Assembly: GCF_034190915.1 (NCBI RefSeq)
Contig: NW_026947499.1
Coordinates: forward strand, 1,673,950 to 1,737,949
DNA from: Cavia porcellus
Lineage: Eukaryota > Chordata > Mammalia > Rodentia > Caviidae
Direction of reading: 5' to 3'
Length of the DNA: 64,000 nt
Numbering within the stretch: the first letter of the stretch is position 1; each line of letters opens with the position of its first letter. Position numbers and translations under genes: made by a program. Below, in pieces: positions 34,131 through 49,546 of the stretch. The notes under the pieces are model-generated. The model saw nothing but the letters and a program-made list of their open reading frames with translations, had not been told where the DNA came from and did no database searches.

Positions 34131-34262
34131 GTTTTTTTTTTGTAGAGACAGGGTCTGTGTCTGTGCACTTCAGGCTGGCCTGACTTCACTCTGCAGCCCA
34201 GGCTGGCCTCAGCCTCCCCAGTGCTGGAATCACAGGTGTGCCCCTCCACGCACCACGAGGCC
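34131..34262 (-). mobile_element. B1-type SINE with internal duplication
   Basis: Begins on + with a T9 run and TAGAGACAGGGTCTGTGTCT. GGCTGGCCTGACTTCACTC is followed by CCCAGGCTGGCCTCAGCCTC, so the duplicated block matches the structure of the copy at 32,531. It ends with CACAGGTGTGCCCCTCCACG. Confidence 0.8.
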
Positions 34263-34931
34263 TGGACTTTTAAGTCCAGAGTCCAGAGTCAAGGCTTGGC
34301 CTTTAGTTCTGAGATCCGCTTGCTGACCCTGCGGAGGCTCCGAGGCCTGCGGAGGCCGAGTCTGGCTGGGGGCCGCGGGGGGGGGGGGGTGAGCCATAGA
34401 CAGGGCAGAGGAGGAATCTCGGGAGGAGTGAGTGGCTTCACCGTCCTGGGGGCAGAGCAGCCCAGAGGACGGATGGGCGCGGGCGGCAGGGCGCACTTGG
34501 AGCTGGGCCGGGGTAATTGCCTTTTGTTGAACCTGATGGATTTTAAGTGTTTCTTTGCCTGCACCTGCTGAGTATCTCGCCATTGTGGATGAGTGTGTCT
34601 GTCTTTTTTCAATTAACTTGTCAGTCTGCCCTGATTTTTCAGCGTGCAAGGAAAGCGTTTTACGTTCCTCTCAATTGCGGGGACAGATGTGCCAGGTGAT
34701 TTGTGAAGGGCCAGGCGTGGGTCTGTGGCGTCGTCCTGGCTCCCGTCGGCGCTTTGCAGACCTGCGGAACGATTTCCGTGTGCCCTCGGATCTCAGCAAA
34801 GGGCGGGCAGTGAGGCGGCTTTACCAGGCGCCAGATCTCGCGCTGCCCCATGGAGGATGAGGAGGGCTGAGCCCAGGGCTGCTCCCCGGAGAGCCTCTGC
34901 CTTTGCGCTGAGTGGCGCCCGAGCCCTTTGG
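34263..34931. other. Intronic sequence, no gene seen
   Basis: Includes a run of about 11 G near 34,378. Otherwise unremarkable. Confidence 0.5.
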
Positions 34932-35063
34932 GTTTTGTTTCTTGAGATGAGGTGTCACCAAGTCACAGATAAGGTGCTCAAGCAGGGCCTGGACTTGTGG
35001 CGATCCTCCTTGTCAGCCTCCCAGAGTGCTGGGATCCTAACCAAGCACCACCACACCCAGTCC
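34932..35063 (-). mobile_element. Diverged B1-type SINE
   Basis: TTTTGTTTCTTGAGATGAGG, GGCGATCCTCCTTGTCAGCC, CCAGAGTGCTGGGATCCTAA and GCACCACCACACCCAGTCCC follow the reversed B1 order with many substitutions. Confidence 0.75.
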
Positions 35064-35692
35064 CGCCTGGCTTGGTAGAGGAGCTGTCCATGGTGCTACC
35101 TGCTCTATGGGAACCCCGAAGTTCAGAATCCTGGCTCCTTGTCCTGAAAGGAAGCTGTGGCGTCCTCACACAGAAGGTGGCGGGCGTCTGGGACTCTGTC
35201 TCCGGATTACTCACCCAGGCTGCTGTGGGTGCTGCTTCCTCCCACGCCACTAAGGTCCTCTGCTCTCCCTGCTGAGCCAGCGGGGGTCATGGCACAAGAC
35301 CCCCCAGCACCACTGAGTTCATTGTGCAGTGAGGATGCCCTGAAGGTGCTGGTCCTGGTTCTCCACAGCTGCTCACCTGGGCTCCTGTCCACAGGAGGCT
35401 GATGTGACCCACCGTGGCCGGAGGGGCCCAGCCAAGTCACGTGCCAGGGGAGACCCTCTGGGGCTCCTCAGGGGCTCTCTAGTCTGAATGCCGTAGGAGG
35501 CAGCTTGCCAGGGTTGGGGTTAGGGTATGAAGACAGCGACCCGGGGCTCCCTCCTCTGTGTCCCCAGGTGGGAGAGTTGGCGGCTGGCTGTCCCTGCTAC
35601 GTAGTGATGGACAGAATCTGTGCCTTCTGTGCAGCAGAGCAAACAGTTTGTGATAGGAACTGCTGATCTTGGAGTGTGTTACACTAGAGATG
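35064..35692. other. Intronic sequence, no gene seen
   Basis: Contains GGGTTGGGGTTAGGGTATG at about 35,511, a very short telomere-like motif of no evident significance. Confidence 0.5.
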
Positions 35693-35893
35693 TTCCCCTG
35701 CCCTCCCCTCCCTCCCCTCCCCTCCCCCTGCCCTCCCCTCCCTCCCCTCCCTCCCCTCCCCTCCCCCCTTCCCTCCTACTCCCCTCCCCTGCCCTCCCCT
35801 CCCTCCCCTCCCTCCCCTCCCCTCCCCCCTTCCTCCAGTCCGTCCCCCTCCCTTCCTTGTCTCTCCCCCCTCCTCTCTGCTCCTCTCCCCCAC
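35693..35893. repeat. CCCTC-repeat pyrimidine tract with 61-bp duplication
   Basis: Two hundred nt of CCCTCCCCTCC pattern. The marker CTGCCCTCCCC at 35,728 recurs at 35,789 with matching downstream sequence ending CCCCCCTT, so a block of about 61 bp is duplicated. The minus strand is a GGGAGGGG tract suited to G-quadruplex formation. Confidence 0.9.
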
Positions 35894-35924
35894 CTGTCAG
35901 TGAAGGCAGACACGATGGAGACAG

Positions 35925-36130
35925 AGAGCCGTGACTTTAATTCCATTCATTAGCAGCGAGGATAACATGACGCTTGGGTTTAGCAGCCAGATCTCTAATC
36001 TCATCGATTTTCCTCAGTATTTGGTAGACTATTATAGCTGAGACTATTCAAATAAGATTTTGAAAAACGAGCGGAGTCGTCGTCTAATCTGCTTAGCTTG
36101 TTCAGTAATCACCGATCAATACCGCGCGTC
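35925..36130. promoter_or_regulatory. Candidate conserved non-coding element
   Basis: Follows the CCCTC tract after about 30 bp. It holds GACTTTAATTCCATTCATTAG, GATAACATGACGC, CTAATCTCATCGATTTTCC, GAGACTATTCAAATAAG and CAGTAATCACCGATCAATAC. It is AT-rich, non-repetitive and rich in TAAT, ATCGAT and CAATA-type motifs. Confidence 0.4.
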
Positions 36131-36800
36131 ACTGGCCATAGAAACGCTTGATTCCCCGACCGATGGCCGTTAGGACCGTCAGGCGGCAGGTTCCCCCCTT
36201 GCCAGTGCTCTGGGTTGCAGGCGCGGTGTGGTGGTGTGTTCCAGTGTGCGCACACCAGACCCGGCCTTGAGAAACGACCTTCTGGGGTAGGTGTGGGTAG
36301 GTGTGCCTGGAGCCGGGCTGACCGCTCCCACTGCCTGGGCACCGAGAGGGGCATTTTTCACGCTGATTCTTAGGTATTTTCTTTTACTACTCTTTTTATT
36401 TTATTCTCCTTGGACTATTTTGTCCATAGTAGCAGTTTCCAGACTTTTTGCGTCTAGGGTGGAGCTGTAAATTTGTATCCGTGAAAGTGCACAAGCTACT
36501 CGTAGGCAGTGATCAGAGGGAATTTTGACAGCCAGGGCCAGAAAACGTGATGAGCCTGGTGAGATCCTGGGGAGCCGAGGAGCAGGACCCGGAGGGGCGG
36601 TGTGGGGCCCGGCCCCCTGTGAGCAGGACTGCAGCCGCGGCTCCGTGGACCCTGCAGCGCGCGTGAGCTCCGGGCTGCCCTCCAGAGCCCTGCCCGGGTC
36701 CCGGGTGTCTGGGGGACCAGCTGCGGGGCAACGCTCAGCACACACGGGGCATAGCTGGCAGATCCACGCAGCACAGGCGCGGCACCCTCTCCTACCCTGT
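36131..36800. other. Intronic sequence, no gene seen
   Basis: GC-rich at both ends with an AT-rich middle at 36,365-36,440. No feature is recognised. Confidence 0.5.
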
Positions 36801-37170
36801 TATCACCGTCTTAATGTTCATGTTCGGGGATTTTAGTTTTTTGAGTCCCTTAAATCTCTTTTTAATTGTGTCGCAGAGTGCAGGACATTTGTTTCAGGAT
36901 TTCCCAGTATTTTATATTACGTGTAAAGCGCTTATGAAAATTCGTGGAGAGAGCAGTATTTCAGACACAGGATACATTTTTCTTCCTGGGAATTGTGTTT
37001 GTACAGCTAGTGCAATAATATTTATTTCTGCTCACGTGGTGCCAGCATCAAGGAAAAATAGTTTCCATGTCCATAAAAGAGAAGGATCACGCTATTATAA
37101 ACGAGCAATCTGTAAAGAAGGTGACTTTGGGGGGGCACATTGCTCTTTAAAGGGACAGTGATAAACACAA
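36801..37170. promoter_or_regulatory. AT-rich block, candidate conserved non-coding element
   Basis: Includes TATTTTATATTACG, GTGCAATAATATTTATTTC, TCACGTGGTGCC and CTATTATAAACGAGC. A + frame of 115 codons crosses it without a recognisable domain. The motif mix again suggests regulatory sequence rather than a gene. Confidence 0.3.
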
Positions 37171-38050
37171 TTTGTTTTTAAATTGTCGCCAATAAGAAAA
37201 GAAGGCGGTTTTGCTCAGGTGCGGCAGGAGCGAGCCTGGGACCCATCACCCATTCCTCAGCTTGTTTGGGGGGCCCCTGCCCCAAATGATGGGGTCCCTC
37301 AGGGACCAGCCTTGGATTCCAGCAAGTGTCCTGGCCGATCCCCGCGTGGAGCTCTGTACGCCCGTGACCCGGGTTGTGAACGGTGGCCCCGGATCCTGTG
37401 GTTCAGACAGGACCTTTGTAATACGATCGCAGCATTAGAAAAGTGACACGTGATTGATTACTCCAGAAATTAGAAAATTAAACGAGCACAAATAAGTAAC
37501 GGACACTGTGGTGAGTTCTGCAGCCGCATCCACGGCCTCACCTGACTGCCCCCACTGACGTGGATCATCCGTGAGGAGGTGTGTCGTGTGACACGTCCTG
37601 CCTCCTGTGGCGTCTTATGTGGTATCCAGGAGTCCCATCCGGGCTGCCGTGTCTGCCGAAGCCTTGGCCTAATTAACAACTGGGCTTTCTACCAGCCATA
37701 TTGTTTACACAAGGACACAGAGTCCAGTAAGTCAGTCAGCCTCAGAGTCCTGTGCTCCTGCTCAAAGACGTGACCCTGTCGGATGTCTGTGTGTGCGTAG
37801 TGTGACCCTGTGCCCGTCCAGTGTTGCCTGGTGCCCCATCCTTGGCACCACCGTGCCCTCATTTATGGAACCATCGGCCTTTCTCAGCAGTTGGATAGTG
37901 ATGCTGCCTGCAGGAATGGGCGTGGGCACCCGCGCTCCCACCTTGCTGGGATGATTTGGTGGGAGACTGTGCGGGCTGTCACAAGGGGCCGCGGGGAGCG
38001 CGGCTCTTTCTCCCGTGTGGGGTTTGGTAATGTCCAGGCTGCCACATGAG
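37171..38050. other. Intronic sequence, no gene seen
   Basis: Mixed composition, nothing recognised. Confidence 0.5.
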
Positions 38051-38355
38051 TTCCCCTTGAACTTTATTTATTTATTTTTAAATTTTATTTTGAAAGTGGT
38101 AAAATACAACAGAACAAGTCAGAATAAAGCCAACTAAGATCGTACAGTGAAACTGGTACAGAACAGTAGGTTACTGGGATAACAGTAATACGTATCACAG
38201 TATATTTTGTTATCTTTATAATAGTTGTTCTTTCAATCATGTATATCAAAATGAGATGAAATATAGAACACTATAGAACTTATCAAAACAGAATATTGAA
38301 TAGAGCAGTACCATTAATCAGAACAGAGCAAAACAGTAATAAAAATATTTGCCTT
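38051..38355. other. A-rich, CAGA/ACAG-rich block, probably an old interspersed repeat
   Basis: Starts with ATTTATTTATTTTTAAATTT and continues with many AACAG and CAGAA words (AACAGAACAAGTC, GAACAGTAGG, CAGAGCAAAACAG). The texture suggests a LINE 3' region or a similar repeat. Family not identified. Confidence 0.4.
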
Positions 38356-40014
38356 CAAAGAGATGGTAGAAGGAAATCCCCCTTATTTGCTATGGTCAAC
38401 CTCCCAGGAGATGCTCAGATTTCTGGTTCCCATTTGCTAACGGGGACGGGGCGGGGTGGGGGGACAGAAGAAGCGGGGTAGGGGAAGTGGGATGTTTGAC
38501 TCTGGGCCGTGCACCTGTAGGTTCACTATTGCTTAGCAGGGAAGCAGGCTGGTTGTTTGGTTTCCCAGCGTCCTAAGTTCCGACATGGCCTCCCCTTGAA
38601 CTGTAACAGTTTCAGCGTTTGCCTCTCCGACCCTTCTGGACCTTGACTTTTACTTCTGCTGTCCCACCGCACCGAGGCTGGCCGGCCGTTCTCAGCTGTC
38701 ACACGGCAGCAGGATGGCAGCGATGTGTCTCCTTCTGTGACTGCTGGGGTGACCGCCACTTACACACTCTGGCTCTGCTCTCTCCTGCCCCCCCCCCCGC
38801 CCCGTCTTTGAATGCAGTTGCGGCAGAGAAGCAGCATCATTTGTTTGGAGTCGGAAACGGGTTGGTGGTGTCTGCAGCTGAGGCTGCCTTCCTGTGATTG
38901 CTCAAACCAGCTTCCCCCACTTTAGACTTTAGGCCTTCTTAATTCATTTGTACGTGTTGCCTGAAACAGACCGGCCGGGCTGGGAATGAAATTCCGAATT
39001 ATTAAATTGTTTTCCACGTTTTATTAATGGGCAGCGGAGAGCTCTCTTTGGCGGTGAGCTGTGTAGGTGAGTGATGGAGGATCGGGGTCAGGCAGAGCTG
39101 GTTTGGGCTGAGTCTGCAGACTGCAGGGCTGGGCAGCGCAAGGCCGCCTCTCGCAGAGGCCCGGGAGGAGCCACCGGGCAATGCCCCTGTGCCCAGACCA
39201 CAGTGCGCTCGGTGGGTGGGTGGGTGGTGAAGGCTCAAAGCTGGGGTGGGAGCGAGGTTCCCAGAGGAGGTGCAGGTGATGAGTCCTGAGGGCCTGGGGT
39301 TGGTGGACCAGGGCCACGGCCCCGAGCGAGCGGGAACACAGAAAGGCAAGGGACAGGGGACGGGGCTTCAGGCGTGCTGTGTCCCATCTGTGACACCTTC
39401 ATTCTGGCAGGACGGACTCGGGCGGCAGCAACAGTGGGGCGAGGTGGCCACGGAAGTCACTCCTGGGGCGTGGCCGTGGCTCTCAGTGGCCGGCCAGCAT
39501 GTCCTTTCCGGGGAAGAGTGATGGTGTCTTCGCTAAGTTGTTTAAACGCCAGGAGGTGAGGTCAGAACATGCAGCGGGTGTTTCCAGCTCAGAGAGTTTT
39601 GTCGCAGTCGCAGACGTGGTGCCCCGACCCTCTCAGGAGCCTCCCACGCCCCGGGCTGCACACACTCCGGTGCCCAGCTCTGGGGCCCTCTTTCCCGGGT
39701 GTCGCTCCAGCACTGTCCTGGCCGCCTCGATGCCTGGAACTGATTTGCAGTTCCTTCCCTTGCGGGGAGAGCGGAAGTCGCATGGTGTCGGATCTGGTGA
39801 ATGACGAGGTGGAGACCCCGCGTCAAGTTTTTGGGGCTGCCTTTCCCTGCACTCAGTGGTGCTCGGCGGCAGCAGCGTTCACCGTGTTTTTGATCACACC
39901 ACTTGGGACACGCAGGAAAGGAGACTCCAGAGTGCTGCTGAAAGTGGCCGGAGTGGTGGCACCAGTGTGTTGGACGCCAGGGGGTCCTCGGCAGTGTGTC
40001 TTTGACATCATCGG
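38356..40014. other. Intronic sequence, no gene seen
   Basis: Contains a C10 run at about 38,790 and a (GGGT)n run at 39,211. The AT-rich 38,980-39,030 stretch (GAATTATTAAATTG, TTTTATTAATGGG) is a minor regulatory candidate. Confidence 0.45.
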
Positions 40015-40140
40015 GTTTTTGTTTGTCTTTTTGAGACAGTGTTGCTGTGTAGGCCAGTCTGGCTTTGAACTCATGGCAGTCCTCCTGCCTCAGCCTCCTG
40101 CGTGCTGGGATTACGGGTGTGCACCGCCACGCCCGGCTGG
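40015..40140 (-). mobile_element. B1-type SINE
   Basis: TTTGTCTTTTTGAGACAGTG, TGTAGGCCAGTCTGGCTTTG, CAGTCCTCCTGCCTCAGCC, TGCTGGGATTACGGGTGTGC and CCGCCACGCCCGGCTGG give a well-preserved reversed B1 monomer. Confidence 0.9.
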
Positions 40141-41270
40141 TGTCATCAGTTTTTAGATTTAAACTCTCACTGCATACTTTACTCGCCCTTGGCCCTTGTC
40201 CTTACTCTGGGTCAGCCCGTGTGCTGTGGGGCCCCCTGGCCTCTCCCCTGGCCCCCTCCCCTGACCCCTCCCCCGACCCCTCCCCGGGGTTCTTCCTCAC
40301 CCTTGGTAGGACTCAGGAGAGGCTCAGGAAGGTGCACTGCTGGGTCCTGGGTGACATGGGCTGGTTGCCGTCCATCCAAGGTGCGTGTCCTGTCCTGTCC
40401 CCTTGTCCTGCAGGGCCATGGTGCTGGACCTCGTGGCTGCAGCAGCAGCACAGGGCACCAGGCTGTGCACTGCAGACCCGTGGCTGTGGTGCTGTCGCCC
40501 AGCTGGGGCTGTCCCTAGAGGGAGCAGGGCCATGGTGACTCCGGGTCAGGAGGAGGCCGGGCAGCCTGGCTAGGTCAGAGGAGAGGAGGCTGCCCTGCAG
40601 GCATGGGGGCTCCAGGGAAGGCCGGGACCTGTTCCGGAGCCGCTGCCCCCCTCACGTCCCAGGTCCCTTCATGGCTGACCCGAGTCACTTGACCACTTCT
40701 TTTCAAGCTTCTGGCACAGCCTCAGCCCCACCCCTCAGGCTGCCACCTCATGGCTGTTCCAGTCCACCCAGCAGGGCCCCCCTGCCCCCCTGCCTGGCTG
40801 GCAGTGCACCTCCCTCCATCCTGGTCCTGTCCCCCTCAGGCCTCAGAAGCGCAGCCTCGTGTGGCTGGATGGTGGCTGCTCGGGGCACACAGCAGGCACT
40901 GGGTCCCTGGGTGCCAGGCAGGAGTGAGGAGCTGTGGACTTGGGCAGGGACGATGCCTCCTGCAGGCAGAACCGAATGTCCTGGCAGATGAATTAGAATA
41001 TAAGAAAAATACTAGATCCGAGATTCTGAGTGCTTGAAGGAAGAGTTTAGTTTATTTCCATCCTGGTTTTAGGTGCTTCCTGTGCTGGTGGATTATTCCA
41101 GACTTCTGGTCTCACGATGCTTCATAGTCACGTCTGTGCCCTCGGTCAGGGTGCAAGGACGTGGGGGACGGTGGGAGCTTCTCCTGCAGCACCTTCCCAG
41201 GGTCACTGCCTCCTGGGTGGACACTGACTTTTCAGTGTTTCAAACATGCTGTGTACAAAGTTGATGCAGA
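40141..41270. other. Intronic GC-rich sequence, no gene seen
   Basis: A short CCCCTCCCCTGACCCCTCC minisatellite-like stretch lies at about 40,250-40,288. Otherwise unremarkable. Confidence 0.5.
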
Positions 41271-41440
41271 AGCCGGTGTGGTGACACATGCCTATAATCC
41301 CGGCACTTGGGAAGCTGAGGCAGGAGGATTGCTGCAAGTTCAAGGCCAGCCTGGACTACATGGAAAAACCCTGGAAACAGAGAGAGAGACAGAGACAGAC
41401 AGACAGAGAGAGGCGGGGAGAGAAGGGGAGGGGTGGGGGA
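41271..41440 (+). mobile_element. B1-type SINE with purine-rich tail
   Basis: AGCCGGTGTGGTGACACATG, TATAATCCCGGCACTTGGGA, GTTCAAGGCCAGCCTGGACT and ACATGGAAAAACCCTG form a B1 monomer. Its 3' tail has expanded into GAGA/CAGACAGA repeats to about 41,440. Confidence 0.9.
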
Positions 41441-42048
41441 GGAGAAACAGGAGACCTGGAGGCAGCATCGTGGGCCACGCCTGTGGTCAGAGCCCAGCCC
41501 TGCTGCGTGGCTGTTGCTGCTGGGCAGATGTGGACGGGCAGCGGTTTGGTGCTCCTCCTCGGTTTGCTCCACAGAGTCAGCAGTGCTCTATCAGGAAAGG
41601 CGCTGGAAACGCGCATGGCTGCTGGGGGCGGGAGGGGCAGTTTGCAGTGCTTCTCCCGGGAGGCCACGGAGTGGCCGGTGTCTCATCAGGCAGGGACTGA
41701 AGTCCCAGAACATGCCTCTCCCAGGACCCAGGGAGCTCCCGCTGCCCCGCCCTCCTCCCTCTCTCTGGGGCCTGCCCTGCCCCTTTCTTTTCAGACTTGA
41801 TCCTCAGGTCCCCAGTGTAGGACCCTCGCCCATAACAAGAGCCCCAGGAAGGGGCTTCCTCGGGGGACACCGGAGGCGGAGCTGTCACCTCCTGAGAGCC
41901 CCAGTCCCCCCCTCCCCCCAGTCTAGGTCCTCGCTCTGCTCTCTGGCTGTGGGCGGGTGGAACCCTGGTCACACCATGTCCCTGGGCCACCCTCACTGGG
42001 ACCACTAGGATGACTGCTACCCCAGCCTGGCTGTCTCTGCTTCCGAGG
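41441..42048. other. Intronic sequence, no gene seen
   Basis: GC-rich, nothing recognised. Confidence 0.5.
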
Positions 42049-42170
42049 TGTTCAAGCCAGCCTGGGCTGCACAGGGAACCCTGCCTCGGAGACACACATG
42101 CACAGACACACACAGACATAAACACGCACGCACGCACGCACGCACACACAGACATGCGCGGACACACGAG
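42049..42170 (+). mobile_element. B1 3' fragment with CA/CACG microsatellite tail
   Basis: GTGTTCAAGCCAGCCTGGGC, TGCACAGGGAACCCTGCCTC match the right end of a B1 SINE. The tail is a CACACAGACA and (CACG)n microsatellite to about 42,170. Confidence 0.65.
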
Positions 42171-42602
42171 GTTCCCAGGAGCGCTGCTGAACTCCTTTAT
42201 TTAATGCAGGGCACTGCCCTGATTCCCTGACACCAGGCGACAGCTCTGAGCGAGGGCATCTTCCTGTGGACATGGAAGCCGCTGCCCTGGGCACAGTTCT
42301 GGTTGCAGCACCCCAAGAGCACTGCGTGCCCCGACTTTAGTCCTTGGCAGGGCCTTGAGGCTCCTTCACCTTCCTGGGTGGATGAAGGACCAGGTCATCC
42401 GTTACAGAATCAGCAGGGCCGCGTCCAGAGATCTGATAGCTTTGATAGCTTTGAAGAAGGCAGCAAACACATGGACGGGAAAAGCCCTGGATCTGAGAGC
42501 CACCGAGGTTCAGAACCAGCGCGTTCCTCTGTCCTGTGAAATAGCCTCACCACGGGCACGCCCAGCACCTGACCAGGGCCCCTGGGCGTCCAAGTGCCCG
42601 TG

Positions 42603-42682
42603 GGAGGCCGGGGGAGCCCGTGTCACACAGAGGAGGCCGGGGAGCCCGTGTCACACAGTGGAGGCCACCGGGGGAGCCTGTC
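42603..42682. repeat. Short tandem repeat, about 29-bp unit, 2.5 copies
   Basis: GGAGCCCGTGTCACACAG occurs twice, each preceded by GGAGGCCGGG, and a third, diverged GGAGGCC...GGAGCCTGT follows. Confidence 0.7.
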
Positions 42683-45394
42683 CTGCAGGGTCTGCATCTC
42701 CTCTGTGTCTCTGCCCCTCGGCAGCGTGGGTCCCAGAGTCCTGTCGTCCACTGGTGAGTCTGTGGGAGGCATCTGTGGCTCAGGGCGCCGGCCCCACAGG
42801 AGTCCGTGGAAAAGACCCATGGAGCCTTCCTGCTCCCGCAGGCCTGGAGCCCTCTAGAAGGACAGGGAGAGGACGCGATCACGGTGCACAGTGGGTCCGA
42901 TTCCGGGGCAGGCGTGGAGTTTGGCTAAGGAAAAAGTTTTCCTGGCACTGAGCTGACTGGACCCGAGCTTCTCTTCTCTTAGGGTGAGGGTGCATCTCGG
43001 GGTTCGGGGAGCATTCGGTAGGCTCGCGTGGCTACCCGAGTGGGGCCGTCTTGTGGGTGGCAGGTGATTCTCCCGAGACTGGGCAGCGCCGGGATCAGGC
43101 CGGTCACACACAGAGACTGGCAGTGAGGAGCCTGCGTGGAACATGGGATCCAACCGTCATCTGGAGGACAAGGGACCCCAGGGTGTGCGGAGACAGCAGG
43201 AGCCTGAGGGTGGGCAGCGTTGGGCGCTGCAGGAGCGATAGGTGTGCGTCATTGCATCCCCTGCCCCACGTCCTGCCCGATGCACTGGGAGTGAGCTGAC
43301 TGGTGGGGAATGAGTCCCCGCAAGTCCGGGCCACCTGGGAGGACGATCGGGACGGAGGCCCTAAGCTCCAGGGCAGCGGGGTGCCCGGCACTGTGCTTCA
43401 TGGCCTCGCTGTTCCATCTGGGGTCTGGGGAGCCCTTTCTTCTCATCCTCCCCCAGCTGGGGACAGCTGGGGCGGTATGTGTCCCCAGTGAGTGGGCCTG
43501 GGGCCTGGTTAGGCCCTCCCTGCTCCCTGACCACCAGGACTGGCCTAGTAAGGAGCCCAGACCCAGCCTGGCCTAGAGGTCAGTAACCCCAACAAGGAGC
43601 AGTTGTGCAGTTCACAGCCTGAACAACAGTGTCGGCAGTACCGGATTGTGATCCATGGGGACAGAAGTGACCAGATGCTGGTGGGATGGAGGCCACTCCT
43701 GAGGCTCTTCAGGCCCCCGGCAGGAATGAACTGCCCCCAGTGGGCCTACTGCCCCCGAGGAAGCAGGCCCAGGGGACCCTGTGGCTGGGGCGCTAAGTGA
43801 TACTCTGGGTTTTCAGGTGTGGAAGTTAAATAAATTCCTCGAGTTAAATGGCCCAGATGTGGATTTTGTGAGTTTTTACAAAAACAGCCCGGCAGGCAGG
43901 GCTCTGGAAACTCCGGGCGTGGCTCCTGTTTGGGTGCAGATGTCTAAACAGAAGCGCAGAGCAGAACGCCGGGGTGTAGACAGGCGGGGCTACGAGCAGG
44001 TGCACCAAGGCGCGGAACGACGGGGTGTCCTGAGACACAGGCTACCTGCTTCTCCGTGGGTGCAGGTGCAGCTCCCCACTTTCTCCCTGTGGGGTGGGGT
44101 GGGGCCTCCCGGTGAAGACAGGCACACTTCCCTCTCCGGGCTGCCATGCCCGGTTGTTCAGGCTGGGAACTGCACGACTGCTCCCGTGGGGCTGATGGAG
44201 GCCCCTCGGTGACCTGTGCTGGCTTCGCGGGCCTCGCTGGCTCAGAAGCGGAACCGCAGGGGACTTGTGCGTTGGCCATGCCCAGCTGAGATGTACCTGC
44301 GCATGCGCCTTGCCCCTTCCCGCGGTGCTGTCCCCCCTTACCCCCATGTGTTCGGTGACCCCGGCCTGCTGGCCTCACTGCTCCCGGTGGTGGCGCCTGT
44401 GCTTGGTTGCTGTCCGCTCTCAGGGCGGTGCACAGACCTGGCCATGCTTTAACACAGCCGCTCAGGTTGGACCTGCACACTTTGCCGCCTCCTCCCACCT
44501 GAGGGGGGGTCTGGGGGGTCACGGGGCTCCCCGGGCACGCTGGGCTGCCCTTGGCCTGGGCAGGGGCAGGTTGGCGCCGTCGTATACCTCAGCCCCGTGC
44601 CTATGAAACCAGGTCCACAGTGGTCAGGACCCACCTGGAGCTCCGAGAGTCTGGGGGCCCCGAGGCACCCCTGCTCGCGCTCCGAACCCCTAGACCCATT
44701 CTCCGCACGCTGGGCCTCCAGGTCCCCAGGGGGTGTTGGCACGGACACCCTGCAGGCGGGAAGTTGACTGGGTAGGGAAGCAGTGCCTGCACCAGCCCCT
44801 GACACTGCTTCTGTCTGGGGTTCCCTTTTCAGGACAGCGGGGGTGCACCCTGGAAGTGGCCTTGTGGCCACCCCCAGCCTGCCTGCCAGGTGTCTGCACG
44901 GCCACGTCCTGTGGACTGTGCAGGCCTGGGCCACGAAACCTGCTGAGTCAGTGCTGGCCTCTCAGCCCGGGCCCTCGGGGACCCCACTTCTCCTCGGGGT
45001 GCGGATAGCGCTCCATTTGCAGAGCACTGCGGGTTCCACACACAGCTTCAAGGGCGCACAGCGAGCGTTGCCTTAGCTCGCTCCGGGATGCAGGGGGAAG
45101 GCGGACGGTTGGGGCGGCCCGGAAACAGCAGTGGGGGAGCAGAGTCCACTTGCCTGGCCCAGGGCAGCCCGAAAGCTGCGGCTTTCTGAGGTGTCCTCGC
45201 CCCAGGACCTGAGCCGCAGGTGCGTGAACCGGAGGACACTGAGGTGTCCCTGCAGTGCAGCGGCGTTACTGGGACGGAGGAGCTGATTGGAGAGCTGCTC
45301 CAGACCCCGTCTGTGCACCTCTCCCGGATTCTGTCCTCTCCTGTTGTACTGATGAGGCCCACACCCCGCCTTTTATTTACTTGATGTTACTTAC
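42683..45394. other. Intronic GC-rich sequence, no gene seen
   Basis: Chance frames only. No repeat of note was recognised. Confidence 0.5.
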
Positions 45395-45505
45395 TTTTCA
45401 TTTTTAAATTTTGACGGTTGTTAAGTTGTCCAGGCTGGGCTGGTCCTCTTGCCTCAGCCTCCTGTGAGGCTGGGATACAGGCCTGCACCCCCGGCACCCC
45501 TGGCT
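45395..45505 (-). mobile_element. Strongly diverged B1-type SINE
   Basis: GTCCAGGCTGGGCTGGTCCTC, TTGCCTCAGCCTCCTGTGAG, GGCTGGGATACAGGCCTGCACC follow the reversed B1 order. Confidence 0.65.
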
Positions 45506-45599
45506 TTTTTTGGCCTTCTTTGGGAAATAAGCTATTATGAACAAGTCACTCGAAGTGAATCTGTCCTCAGAAAATGGGGAGGGGAGAAAAGTGTTTGTG

Positions 45600-45715
45600 T
45601 TTCTTCCGAAGCTGCCTGATCCCTGGACAAATCAAACATTAATATAAACAGTGTGCAAAATTTATGGGCTGTGACACTCAGCTAGCTTTAATAAGAGCCG
45701 CTGAATGAAGTCTTT
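45600..45715. promoter_or_regulatory. Candidate conserved non-coding element
   Basis: ACAAATCAAACATTAATATAAAC, GTGCAAAATTTATGGGC and CTAGCTTTAATAAGAGCCGC lie in a short AT-rich block between GC-rich flanks. Confidence 0.3.

Positions 45716-49546
<3,831 letters not shown>

Noticed and set aside
35505..35530. Telomere-like GGGTTGGGGTTAGGGT
   Set aside because: Only about two TTAGGG-like units. Too short to call an interstitial telomeric repeat.
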